This document shows positions 9,591 to 19,700 of a stretch of 64,000 nucleotides of DNA, one piece after another. The position numbers and the translations under genes are program-made. Each line of letters starts with the position of its first letter. The stretch's first letter is position 1. The DNA comes from Paenibacillus apiarius. Its GTDB lineage: Bacteria > Bacillota > Bacilli > Paenibacillales > Paenibacillaceae. The stretch is from assembly GCF_017052585.1 (NCBI RefSeq), contig NZ_JAFFHZ010000001.1, positions 3,215,001-3,279,000 of the forward strand, in the 5' to 3' direction. The notes beneath the pieces are model-generated. The model was not told where the DNA came from and did not search any database. It was given only the letters and a program-made list of their open reading frames with translations.

Positions 9591-10619
9591 ATGATTGAAT
9601 TGCAAAATGTGCACAAAGTGTACGCAGGCAAAGAAAAAAGTGTGGCAGCATTGAAGGAAATCAATCTTAAAGTTGAACCAGGGGACATTTTCGGCGTCAT
9701 CGGATTTAGCGGAGCGGGCAAAAGCACGCTTATCCGCACGATAAACTTTTTGGAAAGGCCCTCTTCCGGGCATGTAATCGTTGATAATAAAGAGTTGGGC
9801 AGTTTAACAAGCAAGCAGCTGCGTGAAGCCAGAAAACGAATTGGCATGATATTTCAAAATTTTAATTTGTTGGATTCGAAGACGGTTTTCAAAAATGTTG
9901 CCATTCCTCTTATATTGAACGGCACGGACAAAGCTCAAATTACGCAAAGGGTACATGAGCTGCTGACGTTTGTTGGACTGGAAGACAAGGCTCACAGTTA
10001 TCCAAGCGAGCTCTCAGGGGGGCAAAAGCAGCGTGTGGGCATAGCTCGCGCTCTGGCGACCAACCCGTCGGTTCTCTTATGTGACGAAGCCACATCGGCG
10101 CTTGATCCGCAAACAACGGCATCCATCCTGCAATTGCTGGAACGCATTAATCGTCAATATAACATTACCATTTTAATCATTACTCATGAAATGCAAGTCA
10201 TTAAAAACATTTGCAATCGTGTAGCTGTAATGGAAAACGGGAAAATCATCGAACAAGGAAATGTGCTGGATGTGTTTGGCAACCCGCAGGCAGAGACAAC
10301 GAAAAATTTTGTCAGCACTGTTATTCATGATGAGGCGCCGCCATCTATTTTAGACAGTATCCGTAACGCACAGGGGGATAGCCGCTTTTTCAAGCTCAAA
10401 TTTATTGGGAATAGCGCGCAGAAGTCATTGTTATTCGATATTGCCAAAAAATTTGATGTGCAAGTCGAAATTTTATTTGCTACCGCCACAGAAATGCAAG
10501 GCACGATGCTCAACAACTTTATGATTGAACTGAGCGGCGCGGAGCCAGAGGTTGAACAAGCCTATCATTTTATGACGAAGCAGCATATTACGGTAGAAGA
10601 AGTGATGAAATATGAATAA
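9591..10619 (+). CDS. metN: Methionine-type ABC importer, ATPase with NIL domain
   Basis: Walker A is GFSGAGKS at 38-45, the signature is [15 protein letters not shown] near 140 and Walker B/H-loop region includes DEATSALD and THEMQ. The last 75 or so residues form a NIL domain, the regulatory ligand-binding domain of MetN. Length (342) is normal. It starts 10 nt after the amidohydrolase stop and overlaps metI by 8 nt. It powers MetI with MetQ as the lipoprotein receptor. The actual substrate could be methionine, a derivative or an N-acyl form, given the neighbouring hydrolase. Confidence 0.93.
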   Translation: MIELQNVHKVYAGKEKSVAALKEINLKVEPGDIFGVIGFSGAGKSTLIRTINFLERPSSGHVIVDNKELGSLTSKQLREARKRIGMIFQNFNLLDSKTVFKNVAIPLILNGTDKAQITQRVHELLTFVGLEDKAHSYPSELSGGQKQRVGIARALATNPSVLLCDEATSALDPQTTASILQLLERINRQYNITILIITHEMQVIKNICNRVAVMENGKIIEQGNVLDVFGNPQAETTKNFVSTVIHDEAPPSILDSIRNAQGDSRFFKLKFIGNSAQKSLLFDIAKKFDVQVEILFATATEMQGTMLNNFMIELSGAEPEVEQAYHFMTKQHITVEEVMKYE

Positions 10620-11268
10620 CGCAATTACTAGTGATCAAGTCATTCAGGCCATACAAGAGACGCTGCAAATGGTAAGCATTTCGTTGCTTGTCGGAGCGCT
10701 TATCGGGATTCCGCTAGGGCTGCTGCTAGTTCTTACACGCAAAGGCGGAATTTTAAAAAATAGCGCCATTTTTTCCGTTTTAAATAACGTAATCAATATT
10801 GTACGCTCGTTGCCGTTCATTATATTGCTGGTAGCGATCGTCCCTTTCACGAAATTCATTGTCGGAACATCGATTGGAACTAGTGCCGCGATTGTGCCTT
10901 TAATCGTCTATATCGCTCCTTATATAGCCAGACTTGTTGAAAATTCAGTGTTGGAAGTGGACCAAGGCATTATCGAAGCGGCAGAAGCTATGGGAGCGAC
11001 ACCGCTGCAGATCATTTGGCATTTTATTTTGCCTGAAGCTTTGAGTTCCTTAATCTTATCTTTAACGACTGCGACCATCGGCTTAATCGGCGCTACCGCT
11101 ATGGCGGGCACGGTCGGTGGCGGCGGAATTGGCGATCTGGCCATCAGTTATGGTTATGAACGTTTTAACACGGCAGTCATTGTGATTACGGTCATTATTC
11201 TCATTATTTTAGTGCAGGGCATTCAAACTTTGGGCAATGTGTTGGCTCGTAAAATACGAAGACAATAA
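10612..11268 (+). CDS. metI: Methionine-type ABC importer, permease
   Basis: A 218-residue protein with about five membrane segments and the EAA loop near EAAEAMGATPLQIIWHFILPEAL, which docks onto the ATPase. This matches MetI size and layout. Its ATG overlaps the end of metN. It should form the membrane channel of the MetNIQ importer. Confidence 0.93.
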   Translation: MNNAITSDQVIQAIQETLQMVSISLLVGALIGIPLGLLLVLTRKGGILKNSAIFSVLNNVINIVRSLPFIILLVAIVPFTKFIVGTSIGTSAAIVPLIVYIAPYIARLVENSVLEVDQGIIEAAEAMGATPLQIIWHFILPEALSSLILSLTTATIGLIGATAMAGTVGGGGIGDLAISYGYERFNTAVIVITVIILIILVQGIQTLGNVLARKIRRQ

Positions 11269-11325
11269 GTTGGGACCATCATAGAGCGGGATATAAAAGA
11301 GGAGCCGGAAGGGGAGAATATATAA

Positions 11326-12162
11326 ATGAAAAAAGGATTTAAGGGGCTGATGACGGGGGTGCTTGCGGTCAGCGTGCTCGCGCTTGCGGCTTGCGGAAAT
11401 TCCAATGAACAAGCGATTGACAGTGACAAGAAAACATTGCGGGTCGCTGTTTCGGCTGGTCCTTACAATGAATTATTCGATGCCGCGGTCAAGCCGATTC
11501 TCGAGAAACAAGGCTATACGATTAAAGGGGTGAATTTCTCGAATATGCTGCAAGCGGAAGTTGCCATAACCGAGAATGCGATCGATTTTAATGTGTCACA
11601 GCATACTGCCTACGTGAATGCGTTCAACAAAGAAAAAAACGCGCAGCTCGTTCCGATTGTCCATATCCCAACTGTTCCGGCAGGCATTTTTTCTAATCGG
11701 TTCACATCGATACAAGACGTTAAACCAGGGGCTAAAATTGCGATACCGCAGGATCCTTCTAATGCGGCGCGCGCTTTTGCATTGTTGCAGAAGGCAGGTT
11801 GGATCAAATTGAAAGAAGGCATCGATCCGACGCTTGCGACGAAAAACGATGTGATTGAGAATAAACAAAATCTCGATATTACGATGATGGATTCTTCGCA
11901 GATCCCGCGGGCGATGGATGATATTGATTTTGCCGTCTTGCCTGGAAGTATCGTATACGCGGCGAGTATTGATGCCTCCAAATCTTTGCTGGCTGAAGAC
12001 GTCGTTGCCGATCTGGAGCTGAACGTAGTCGTTAATAAAGGCAACGAAACGAGTAAATGGGCCAAAGATATTGTGGCTGCCTATAAATCCGATGAATTTA
12101 AGCAGTATATGAACGAGCATAATAAAGATAACTATTGGTTCATCCCTGACGAACTGAAATAA
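11326..12162 (+). CDS. metQ: Methionine-type substrate-binding lipoprotein
   Basis: A 278-residue NlpA/MetQ family protein. The signal peptide ends in the lipobox LAAC with the lipidated Cys at 23. The mature protein begins the usual MetQ fold (LRVAVSAGPYNELFDAAVKP) and keeps the family words near PTVPAGIFSNRF and PQDPSNAARAF. GGAAGGGGAG lies before the ATG. It captures the substrate outside the membrane for MetI-MetN. A terminator follows directly, so the operon is four genes. Confidence 0.93.
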   Translation: MKKGFKGLMTGVLAVSVLALAACGNSNEQAIDSDKKTLRVAVSAGPYNELFDAAVKPILEKQGYTIKGVNFSNMLQAEVAITENAIDFNVSQHTAYVNAFNKEKNAQLVPIVHIPTVPAGIFSNRFTSIQDVKPGAKIAIPQDPSNAARAFALLQKAGWIKLKEGIDPTLATKNDVIENKQNLDITMMDSSQIPRAMDDIDFAVLPGSIVYAASIDASKSLLAEDVVADLELNVVVNKGNETSKWAKDIVAAYKSDEFKQYMNEHNKDNYWFIPDELK

Positions 12163-12176
12163 ATAAGTTGAGATTG

Positions 12177-12218
12177 CAGCCTTGTTCCAATGTTTGATTG
12201 GAACAAGGTTGTTTTTTT
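12177..12218 (+). terminator. Intrinsic terminator after metQ
   Basis: CCTTGTTCCAA and TTGGAACAAGG form a perfect 11-bp stem, followed by TTGTTTTTTT. Confidence 0.95.
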
Positions 12219-12266
12219 GAGGACATCCCCCAAGGAAGAAAGGATTTTGGATAACCAAATTGTTGG

Positions 12267-12315
12267 TTGACAGAGAAGAGGGAGAGCATTTATGATTACG
12301 ATGCAAGCGTTTTCA
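12267..12315 (+). promoter_or_regulatory. Strong promoter with an overlapping cre site, cut off from its gene by an IS
   Basis: TTGACA (12267-12272), an 18-nt spacer and TATGAT (12291-12296) make a near-consensus promoter. TGCAAGCGTTTTCA at 12302-12315 fits the CcpA cre consensus TGNAARCGNWWWCA exactly and covers the expected start point, the classic position for catabolite repression. Only a 17-codon frame (12292-12345) follows before the IS element. By position this looks like the original promoter of the amylopullulanase gene. Confidence 0.7.
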
Positions 12316-12429
12316 ATTGATTCATCCAAGGGATATATCCCATAATGGTATTATCCCCTTTAAGTAGACACTCAAAAAAAACCTTGTGCTATCATGAGGA
12401 ACAAGAGTGAACTTGGAGGGGATTTTTCT

Positions 12430-12771
12430 ATGGCTAGAAAGGGACAAGTGTTTCAACAGTATACCGAAGAATTCAAACTAGCAGCAGTCAAAGCGTATTT
12501 AGAAGGGAAGTCCAGCTATAAAACGGTAGCGGAAAAGTTAGAAATCAGAAACTGTACCCAATTAAAAGTATGGGTAAGGAAGTGGCAGCATGGAGAAGCG
12601 TTCGATATCCGTAAAGGGGTATCGAATCCTCTTAAGGGACGTCCGCGTACAGCCTTTGACACTGTGGAACAAGAACGGGATTATTTGAAAGCACAGGTCG
12701 ATTACTTAAAAAAGCGGTATCCAAATCTGGTAAAGGAGGCACGCTCCGTTCGCAGGATAACTACCAAGTGA
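12430..12771 (+). CDS. IS3-family transposase OrfA
   Basis: A 113-residue helix-turn-helix protein that binds the IS ends (YTEEFKLAAVKAYLEGKSSYKTVAEKLEI). It ends with a leucine-zipper-like segment (ERDYLKAQVDYLKKRY) typical of IS3-family OrfA. GGAGGGG precedes the ATG at 12430. A slippery AAAAAAG at 12708-12714 lies near its end; a -1 slip there leads into the orfB frame, which is open from that point on, so a fused OrfAB transposase is expected. Confidence 0.92.
   Translation: MARKGQVFQQYTEEFKLAAVKAYLEGKSSYKTVAEKLEIRNCTQLKVWVRKWQHGEAFDIRKGVSNPLKGRPRTAFDTVEQERDYLKAQVDYLKKRYPNLVKEARSVRRITTK
12708..12714 (+). other. Programmed -1 frameshift site (A6G)
   Basis: AAAAAAG lies where the orfA and orfB frames overlap. 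A shift from the orfA frame into the -1 frame at this point continues without a stop into OrfB. This is the usual IS3-family arrangement. Confidence 0.75.
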
Positions 12772-13607
12772 TTGAAGAGCTGCGTGATCTCTATGATGTT
12801 ACGCGTTTGTTAGCCATTGCGGGGGTACCTAGGGCTAGTTATTACAAGTGGCGAGCGACACGGTCATTAAGGGCCGAAAGACAAACAAGGGATCACGAGA
12901 TCAAGGAGCACATGATGGCTATTCACTTTGCGCACCCCTATTTTGGATATCCTCGTATGATGACAGCTTTATGGGAGGCTGGTTATCGTATTAACCATAA
13001 AAAAGTATGGCGGCTTATGAAGGAATTATCTATCCAGTCCGTCATTCGCAAGAAACGAAAGCGTTCTAGTTCTACGCCTTCCGTCGTGTATCCTAACCGA
13101 TTGAAGCGTCAATTCCATGCTGTAGGTCCGCAGCAGAAGCTAGTCACCGATATTACGTATATCTCCGACGGCACACGCTTTTATTACCTGTCGGCGATAC
13201 AAGATCTGTTCAACAATGAAATTGTGGCTTGGCAATTATCCGAGCGAAACGACGTAAAGCTGGTGCTGGATACGATTGAGCAGTGGACACGAAAAAGAGA
13301 CGTTTCGGAAGCCGTGCTCCATTCGGATCAGGGCTTCCAGTACACGTCTCAGGCCTACAACTCACGATTGGAAGCATTCAGCGTCAAAGGCAGCCACTCT
13401 CGCAAAGCAACCTGCCTGGATAACGCCTGCATCGAATCCTTCTTTTCGCATCTCAAAACAGAGAAGTTGTATCTTCACCAGTGTACGTCAGAAGCTGAGA
13501 TTCTTCAAGCTGTAGAAGAGTATATCTACTTTTATAATTATCAGCGCTTTCAAGCCAAACTCAAACAGCGCGCGCCAATTGAGTATCGGCACGCGCTGGC
13601 TGCATAG
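12768..13607 (+). CDS. IS3-family transposase OrfB, DDE catalytic part
   Basis: The 279-residue reading begins at GTG 12768 but is most likely made as OrfAB by a -1 frameshift at 12708-12714, since its frame is open back to that site. The HTH_21 region (HFAHPYFGYPRMMTALWEAG) is followed by the rve integrase core with the catalytic triad in LVTDITYI (first Asp), LHSDQGFQYTS (second Asp) and NACIESFFSHLKTE (Glu). No stop or deletion is visible, so it looks functional. Confidence 0.92.
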   Translation: MIEELRDLYDVTRLLAIAGVPRASYYKWRATRSLRAERQTRDHEIKEHMMAIHFAHPYFGYPRMMTALWEAGYRINHKKVWRLMKELSIQSVIRKKRKRSSSTPSVVYPNRLKRQFHAVGPQQKLVTDITYISDGTRFYYLSAIQDLFNNEIVAWQLSERNDVKLVLDTIEQWTRKRDVSEAVLHSDQGFQYTSQAYNSRLEAFSVKGSHSRKATCLDNACIESFFSHLKTEKLYLHQCTSEAEILQAVEEYIYFYNYQRFQAKLKQRAPIEYRHALAA

Positions 13608-13644
13608 CTTTTTTCATCTGTCTACTTGACAGGGGTATGACCAT

Positions 13645-13706
13645 AACGGAAAGAAAGCGGCAGTTTTTTATTCCGTTTTTTTCTCTCATTTATGCAAACG
13701 TTTGCA
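13645..13706 (+). promoter_or_regulatory. Leader hairpin and second cre-like operator before the amylopullulanase gene
   Basis: AACGGAA (13645-13651) and TTCCGTT (13671-13677) pair and run into a T-tract, a terminator-like hairpin. Ten bases on, TGCAAACGTTTGCA (13693-13706) is a perfect 14-bp palindrome, one base off the cre consensus, which CcpA or another LacI-family regulator could bind. I see no good promoter between the IS end and the gene, so transcription must come from the IS or from the promoter beyond it. Confidence 0.6.
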
Positions 13707-13730
13707 GAGATTGAGGAGAGGGGTTAAGGC

Positions 13731-16700
13731 ATGAGGAGAACATGGAAGGCTGCAATTTCCCGCGTGCTTGCCGGTGTAATGCTGGCGGGCATGCTGCAGG
13801 GGACGTTTGGAGGTGAGGTTAATGCTTCAACGCCACTGCTTGATCAACGTGATCAACCATTTCAGGATCGGCAAGAGCAGAGTCAAACTCTCGAAAACAA
13901 TCAATTTGAAGGTCTAAGGCAGGCTGAAACCAACTTAACAGCGGAAGCCGCGCTCCAGGCCATTGATTGGAGCATGGTGAAATCGCTGGGCACTTCGCCG
14001 GCCGCCGGATGGCAGGGATTCAAGCTGGATCAGGTGAAGCTGGCGAATGACGGCAGCTATCTGTATTTTCGGGTCGATGCGGCCAAGGCCGAGCAATGGC
14101 AATACATAGACATTGCTTTGCTAGTGAACGGCGCCGATTCCGGCATCTCGGGCAATCCGATGAATCGGCAGTTTACTTATGACGGCACGGCTGCGAAGCC
14201 GAAGTATCACATTGTGATGGATGCCAAAACAGGCGGTGAAGCGGCTGTATATGAAAGCGGTTCCAAGACGCCGCTGCTGAGTACAGGCGATTTGAAGGGA
14301 TCTTACTTCGAGGCTGCGGCAAATGCAAGCATATTGAAGGGGGCCATACCGCTGCAGCAGCTCCGCCTGAAAAATGGGGACGAATTGCAGACCATTGTCG
14401 TGCTGAGCGGCGATAGAGCCGATGAGCATGGTGCATTCGATGTCATTCCCGAAACGCCGGACAACGCCATCGCGGACGATTGGAACATGAAGGAGAATCC
14501 AAGCCGTCAATCGAGTTATAGCCAAGCTTACACCATTTCTTATTCTCCGATAATTGACGGGGAGAAGGATGCGCTGTGGAGCGAGGTTCCTGATTTGGGT
14601 ATTTCTGTTACCGATAGCACATACGGTGCGCCAAGCAAATTGGGCGGGGTAAAGCTGACAAATGACAGCAAGAAGCTGTACGTATGGGTAGATGCCGAAG
14701 TGCCTAATTGGGGAGAAAAAGGACAATTTATCGATATTGCTTTACATGTGAATGAGGCAGATTCGGGTATATCCGATAATCCGTGGGGATATCCGTATAA
14801 CTTTAGCGGCACGCAGCAGAAGCCGCAATATCATATCATGATGCGTGTGCAGCATGATAATGGAATCAACGGTGCGGCACTGTATGACTCCATGGATATG
14901 AGGACGCCTATCCTGTCCAGCTGGACGGGGCAGATGGGAGCGGAATTCGCCGCTAACGGCAAATCCGGCTTCGAGGCCGCGATACCGCTTCATCTCTTAA
15001 AGCTGAAGAACGGTGATCGTCTCCGTCCGCTCGTCGTGCTGAGCGGCAACCAAGACGCCGAGCATGGGGCGTTCAACGTTATTCCCGAAGCTGCCGGCAA
15101 TGCGCGCGCAGCCAGTTGGAATGAAGCGGCGGCCCCTAACGTGCAGAGCGAATATGGAGGCGCGTATGTTGTGGAGCGCATGAATGATAAACTGGAGCTC
15201 ATCAGTACAGAGCCGGCCGAACATCATATGCAGGCTGACGTGGATCAGCCCATCGTCATGACCTATTCCGAGCCCATTGCTGTCAATGGAGCGGGAATTA
15301 CGTTGACGGATGATAAGGGCGCGACAATCCAAGCTGCAGTCACAAGCAGCGCTCAGCAGTTGATGATTGTTCCGGCCCAGCCGCTGGCTTACGAAGCGGA
15401 GTACACGGTAACGGTTCCCGCTGACGTATTGACGGGGCTCGAGACAACAACGGCCAATAAGGCATATTCGTTTGCGTTTAAGACGAAGGCGCAGCCATCG
15501 ATGCGTGCCGCAATTGCCGATCAGGACAATGAGATACTTGTGACATTGAATGATGTCGTTCGCGATCTCGATTACACGGCATTCGCCGTATATAATGGCG
15601 CAGTGAAATTAAACGGCAAGTCTGAAAAGGGGGAAGATGATAAATCGGTTGTCATTCGTCTGACCGATCCGATTGGGGATGTATCGGATCCATATGCCGT
15701 TCGATACGAAGGAAATCAGCAGGGCATTTATCGCGACCGTCCGCTTACGATGCGCGGCATTCTGGACAGTTATGTGTACACAGGGGACGATCTGGGCGTT
15801 ACATTCGGTCCGGAGGCCAGCACGTTCAAAGTGTGGGCGCCGACTGTTGCCGAGGCAACGCTTGCCCTGTATGATACCGCTGAGTTGGCGAAGGAAACGC
15901 CAAGCCGGGAACTGCCGCTGGAGCGTGACGCGGATACAGGCGTATGGTCGGTTGCGGCCAGCGGCAACCTGAATGGAGCGTATTACATGTATAAGCTCCG
16001 GTTCCCGGACGGCACGTTGACTTATGCGCTCGATCCTTATGCGCGTTCTTCTTCCGTAAATAGCGGAAAGTCGGCTGTTGTCGATCTGGCGGCAACCAAT
16101 CCGTCCAATTGGGAAGCGGAGATGAAACCGCCATTCCTGCAGCCGACGGACGCCGTCATCTATGAGCTGCATATGCGCGACTTCTCCATCAGCTCCGATT
16201 CCGGTGTGTCCGCCGCCAACCAGGGCAAGTTTACGGCTTTCACGGAGACAGGGACGACGCTGCCAGGGAAGCCGGGTATCAAGACAGGCATCAGTCATTT
16301 GAAGGAGCTTGGGGTTACGCATGTGCACCTGCTGCCTGCTTATGACTTCGGTTCAATCAATGAACGGAAGGTAGATGATCCGGCCTCGGCAGAACGTAAA
16401 TTTAATTGGGGCTATGACCCGGTGAACTATAATGTGCCGGAAGGTTCTTATGCGACCGCCTCGGCACAGGAAGATCCGGCGAAGCGCATCCGTGAATTCA
16501 AGGCCATGGTGCAGGGACTTCACGATCAAGGCATTCGGGTCGTGCTGGACGTTGTGTACAATCACACGTTCGTAACCGGTATGGAATCGGACTTGTCCGT
16601 ATTCGACAAGCTTGTGCCGGGGTATTATTACCGGACCGATGCGCAGGGCGCATTGACGAATGGCTCCGGCGTCGGCAACGAGGTGGCGACTGAACGGCCC

Positions 16701-19700
16701 ATGGTCAGCAAGTATGTGCGGGATTCCGTCAAGTATTGGGCAGAGCAGTACAATGTGGACGGCTTCCGCTTTGACCTGATGAAGCTCGTCGATCTCAATA
16801 CGACACGCGGCATCATGAGTGATTTGAAGGCGATTGATCCGAGCATTATTGTGTACGGCGAGCCTTGGGCTGGCGGCAATACGCCGCTTGCTTCCGAGCT
16901 GCAGATTGAGAAAGGCAAACAGCGCGGCGAAGGCTTTGCGGTATTTAACGATAATTTCAGAGGGGCGATCAAGGGCGGAAGCGACGACGCTTCAAAAGGG
17001 TTTGCAACAGGCGCGGCCGGTCAGGAAGCCGGGATAGTAAAGGGAGTGCTGGGAGCCACGACAGACTTCACTGCGGCACCGACGGAGACGATTAACTACG
17101 TCACGGCGCATGACAACTTGAACCTATGGGATAAGGTGCTGAAGACGCAGGGCAAGGATGCGGACATTAAGACGAATCCGTTCGCTACGCTTACAGAGCG
17201 CAATGTGCTCGACAATGAAACCGTAAAGCGTTCATTGCTTGCCAACGGCATGGTGCTGACCGCGCAAGGCATTCCGTTCCTGCATGCGGGCGACGAGCTG
17301 CTGCGCAGCAAATTCGGCGATCATAACAGCTATCAGAGTCCGGATGCGATTAACCAGATAGTCTGGAAGCAGAAGGATGAATATAAGCCGGTATTTGATT
17401 ATTTAAAAGGGCTTATCGAGCTCCGCACATCGCATCCGGCCTTCCGGATGACGACGAAGGAGGCGGTAGCCGCCAATCTGGAGTTGTACCGTCAAGACGG
17501 ACAGATCGTCGCCTTTAAGCTGAAAAATTACGCGAATGGCGACAAGTGGCGCAATATAGCCGTTATTTATAACGGAGCCGATGTGGATCAAGATGTCGCG
17601 CTTCCGTCGAATGAGCCATGGAACGTGGTCGTCGATCATACGGCTGCTGGCGTGGAGACGATTCGTACCGTACAGGGCGGCAAGGTGAAGGTTGCCGGCT
17701 TGTCGATGATGGTGCTGTACGATCAAGCTGATGAGTACACGCAGGTCCCTTCAAAGCTGGAGGCAGAACCGCAGGAGATCGGTTTGGAGCCAGGGGCATC
17801 CAAGCAGTTGACGGCGGTTGTTAAGGATCAGAACAATCGTCCAATGCCACAGGAGAAGGTGACGTGGACGACCTCCGATGCTTCAATCGCCATAGTTAGC
17901 GGAATGGGTAAGGTTGCCGCGGTGACGGAAGGAACCGCCGTCCTGACAGCGACGGCCGGGAAGCTGCAAGCCGAGGTCACGGTAACGGTCGCCAAGCTGG
18001 AGCCGGCAACGCTGGATATTTATGGAGCAGAGCAAATCTATTTGGGCCGTACTGTCCCTTTTACGGCTGTAGTGAAGGATCAGTTCGGACAGACGATGTC
18101 TGGCGCGAGCGTGCGGTGGAGCTCGTCTGATCCGGCTGTGGCACGGGTCGATCGCGCCGGGAAGGTATCCGGCGTTCAAGAAGGAACCACCACGATTACG
18201 GCTCAAGCAGGTTCTGTCCAAGCTTCGCAGAAGGTTGCGGTCAAGCCGCTCTTGAAGCGTTACGTCCAAATTAATTATGTTCGCCCAGATGCTAAATACG
18301 ATAAGTGGGGATTATGGGTATGGCAGACAGGCGTACAGGACGACGGACATGAGTTCCAACGATACGAGAACGGCATGGCAACGGCGATGATTGAAATCGG
18401 GCCGGAGACGGAGAGCATCGGATTTATCATTAAGAAAGGCGATTGGGAAGAAAAGGATACTGATTCCGACCGATTTATACGCACGAATCTGAATGATACG
18501 CTAACGAAGGTGTACGTTCATAGCGGGCAAACGGCATTCAGAACGCTGCCTTCCGTAACGGGGCCCGTTCTTGACGAGGGGAATATTACGTTCTACTACA
18601 GGGACGACGCGTTGTTCGAGAGCGGAGAGGCGGAAAGAATCACCAAGGTCGAAATTGTCGTCAACGGCATCACTTATCCGATGATGTACGATCGGGACAA
18701 TGAGCGCTACGTCTACACATTGCAGGATGCGGCAACTGGGGTATATGAATACAAGTTTCTTGTAACGAAGGATGGCAGCACGAAGGAGCTTGCCGATCCG
18801 AAGAATACGGTGAATGGCCGTTCCATCGTCAACTACAAAAAACCGGAGATTGCCATTGATGCCGCCATCGAGGGCGGGCCTATATATGCAGGGCTGCACC
18901 GTATACTGAACATTCGATATGAATCCATCGACAAGGTCGGCGTCCGCGGAATCATAGCAGACTTGTCCGCTTTGGGCGGCAGCGCGGCGACCAGCGTGGA
19001 TACGGAACTGCTTGCGCACTCCTTTACGGTTCGGGATGCTATAGAACCGGGCATCAAGGAGATCCCGATTACGTTGATTGACGAGTTTGGGAATCGGCAT
19101 AAGTCATCCGCACAAGCGGAAGTCGTCGCGAAGCCGGCGTCCACAGGCAAGCTCGGGTTTGATTGGGATGAAGCCCGGATTTATTTTGTGCTGACGGATC
19201 GCTTCTATGACGGCGACCCAAGCAACAATGGAACAACCGGGCAAGGCTATGACAAGCACCATTTGGAAGCTTATCATGGCGGTGATTTCCGCGGTCTGAT
19301 CGACAAGCTTGACTATATCGAACAGCTTGGTGTCAATACGCTCTGGATTACGCCGATTGTTGAAAATATCGACTTCAATCAAGGGGCAAGCTTCAACGGC
19401 AAGCAGTATGCTTACCACGGCTATTGGGGCAAAAACTTCGAGAAAATCGATAAGCATCTCGGAGACGTGGATACATTCAAGGAGTTGATCGAAAAGGCAC
19501 ATGATCGCGGCATCAAAATTATGGTGGATGTGGTGCTTAATCATACCGGCTATGGATTAAAGCCGGATGATCGCAGTCCGGGCATCACGGAAGAGGATAA
19601 GCAGCGATTTGCAGGCATGCTGAGAAGCGATGGCGTCAGCGCCGATACGAATCCAGTCCGCGGAGAGCTTGCAGGTCTGCCGGACTTTATGACGGAGCTC

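Larger units (their letters stand above)
12346..13643 (+). mobile_element. Complete IS3-family insertion sequence (IS150-like)
   Basis: The element is 1,298 bp and starts TGGT and ends ACCA. The inverted ends share TGGT, CCCCT and AAGTAGACA. The three bases TAA flank both sides (12343-12345 and 13644-13646), as expected for a 3-bp target duplication. It holds orfA and orfB in the normal overlapping layout with a slippery A6G site. Everything appears intact, so it may still move. It sits between a promoter and the amylopullulanase gene, in the same direction as both. Confidence 0.93.
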
